From DASSUW01 sp963844205 (GTDB lineage: Bacteria > Actinomycetota > Thermoleophilia > Solirubrobacterales > Solirubrobacteraceae), in assembly GCA_963844205.1 (NCBI GenBank), contig CAWJNK010000001.1, positions 992,001 to 1,056,000 on the forward strand: 64,000 nucleotides of DNA, given 5' to 3'. A model generated the notes under the pieces. That model was not told the origin of the DNA. It saw only the letters and a list, made by a program, of their open reading frames with translations, and made no database searches. Shown piece by piece: positions 63,496 to 64,000 of the stretch. Within the stretch, counting starts at the first letter, position 1. Each line of letters opens with the position of its first letter. The translations under genes were made by a program, and so were the position numbers.

Positions 63496-64000
63496 TCAGC
63501 CGAGCGTGTGCAGCACCGCCGCCTGGATCCGGTCCTCGCCCGGGAGTGCCGCGAGCTCGAGGTTCTTGGCGTACGGCAGCGGCACCTCGGCCATGCCGAC
63601 GCGCTCGACCGGCGCGTCGAGATCGTCGAAGCACGCCTTCTGGATCCGCGCCGCGAGCTCGGCGGTGACGCCGAACGACGGCCAGCCCTCCTCCACGCAC
63701 ACAACCTTGTTGGTCTTGGCCACCGACGCGGCGACGGTCTCGACGTCGAGCGGCCGCAGCGAGCGGAGGTCGATGACCTCGGCGCTCACGTCGTGCTCGG
63801 ACGCCAGCTTCTCGGCCACGTGCAGCGCGCGGACGGTCGCGAAGGAGTGCGAGACGATCGTGATGTCCGAGCCCTCGCGGGCGACGTCCGCGCGGCCGAT
63901 CGGGGTGAGGAACTCGGGGTCGAGCGGGACCTCGCCCTTCTCCTTGTAGATCGGCAGGTTCTCGACCACGAGGACGGGGTCGTCGTCGCGGATCGCGGCC
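63496..64000 (-). CDS. Pyruvate dehydrogenase E1 component subunit beta-like (5' partial)
   Basis: The C-terminal ~168 residues of a transketolase-like E1-beta subunit; the 5' end lies beyond the window. Visible: RDDDPVLVVENLPIYKEKGE (thiamine enzyme mid-segment), GSDITIVSHSFATVRALHVA, AEVIDLRSLRPLDVETVAAS and NKVVCVEEGWPSFGVTAELA, all hallmarks of the E1-beta C-terminal domain. The gene would pair with E1-alpha upstream outside the window to oxidatively decarboxylate pyruvate or a branched 2-oxoacid. The stop is 3 bp past the VOC gene's end (convergent). Confidence 0.93.
   Translation of the reverse strand, partial: AAIRDDDPVLVVENLPIYKEKGEVPLDPEFLTPIGRADVAREGSDITIVSHSFATVRALHVAEKLASEHDVSAEVIDLRSLRPLDVETVAASVAKTNKVVCVEEGWPSFGVTAELAARIQKACFDDLDAPVERVGMAEVPLPYAKNLELAALPGEDRIQAAVLHTLG

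Noticed and set aside
1..64000. tRNA, rRNA, insertion sequences or prophage integrase genes
   Set aside because: I looked for tRNA T-loop-like sequence, transposase motifs and long terminal inverted repeats and recognised none; short RNAs could still be missed by eye.

Overview
The window is about 70% GC or higher, with near-saturated G/C third codon positions, GTG/TTG starts and several probably leaderless genes. It also carries many Tat/Sec-exported enzymes and stress genes of actinobacterial type. Together this suggests a soil actinobacterium, most likely class Thermoleophilia (Solirubrobacterales, such as Solirubrobacter or Conexibacter). That placement is inference from gene content; no rRNA or tRNA gene was recognised.

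Region 1 (1-15.2 kb) is the distal half of an extracellular contractile injection system (eCIS) locus on the + strand. In order it holds a Pro/Ala-rich repeat protein (5' end outside the window, with an apparent +1 frameshift), tail tube, LysM tube-initiator, VgrG/gp5-like spike, gp25 wedge, gpJ-like baseplate protein and tail protein I. Next come an unusual zinc-ribbon/transmembrane/PASTA/beta-propeller protein, a PAAR-like tip gene on the opposite strand, an orphan LuxR regulator, a DUF4157 (eCIS core) metalloprotease-like protein, an AAA+ ATPase and a DUF4239 membrane protein. Sheath genes must lie upstream of the window. Nearly all junctions overlap by 1-20 nt, which suggests one translationally coupled operon.

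Region 2 (15.3-40 kb) is rich in exported hydrolases and sugar enzymes: a seven-blade FG-GAP protein, three M14 carboxypeptidase-like proteins, a Tat amidase, four exported xylose-isomerase-like TIM-barrel proteins, an alkaline-phosphatase-superfamily phosphodiesterase, a PhoD phosphatase, and a ThuA + PQQ-type sugar dehydrogenase + PKD + CBM fusion. CopA with a CsoR-like operator, a TetR with its own operator, and a HAD dehalogenase are interspersed. ThuA, a sugar dehydrogenase and isomerase-like barrels together suggest extracytoplasmic oxidised-sugar (3-keto-sugar) metabolism.

Region 3 (40-52 kb) is a membrane/stress island: DUF7144, a flippase-like (LPG synthase TM) protein, CYTH, HdeD, DUF1269, YihY/BrkB, an AI-2E exporter, a coiled-coil membrane protein and a MalT-type LuxR regulator. 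Five copies of one 19-bp palindrome, ATCACCC-N5-GGGTGAT, sit before the transcription units and extend in places into arrays of alternating heptamers on a 12-bp pitch. This looks like an uncharacterised local regulon and is the strongest novel signal in the window.

Region 4 (52-64 kb) holds NAD-dependent DNA ligase, a ferredoxin-reductase-like flavoprotein, an aldo/keto reductase, a P-loop kinase, an ICMT-like methyltransferase, a nucleoside deaminase, a NarL-type response regulator, a GH13 amylase with a CBM41-type domain, a membrane protein with a degenerate histidine-kinase ATPase-like domain, a YwaF-like membrane protein, a VOC protein and the C-terminal part of a pyruvate dehydrogenase E1-beta subunit that runs off the window.
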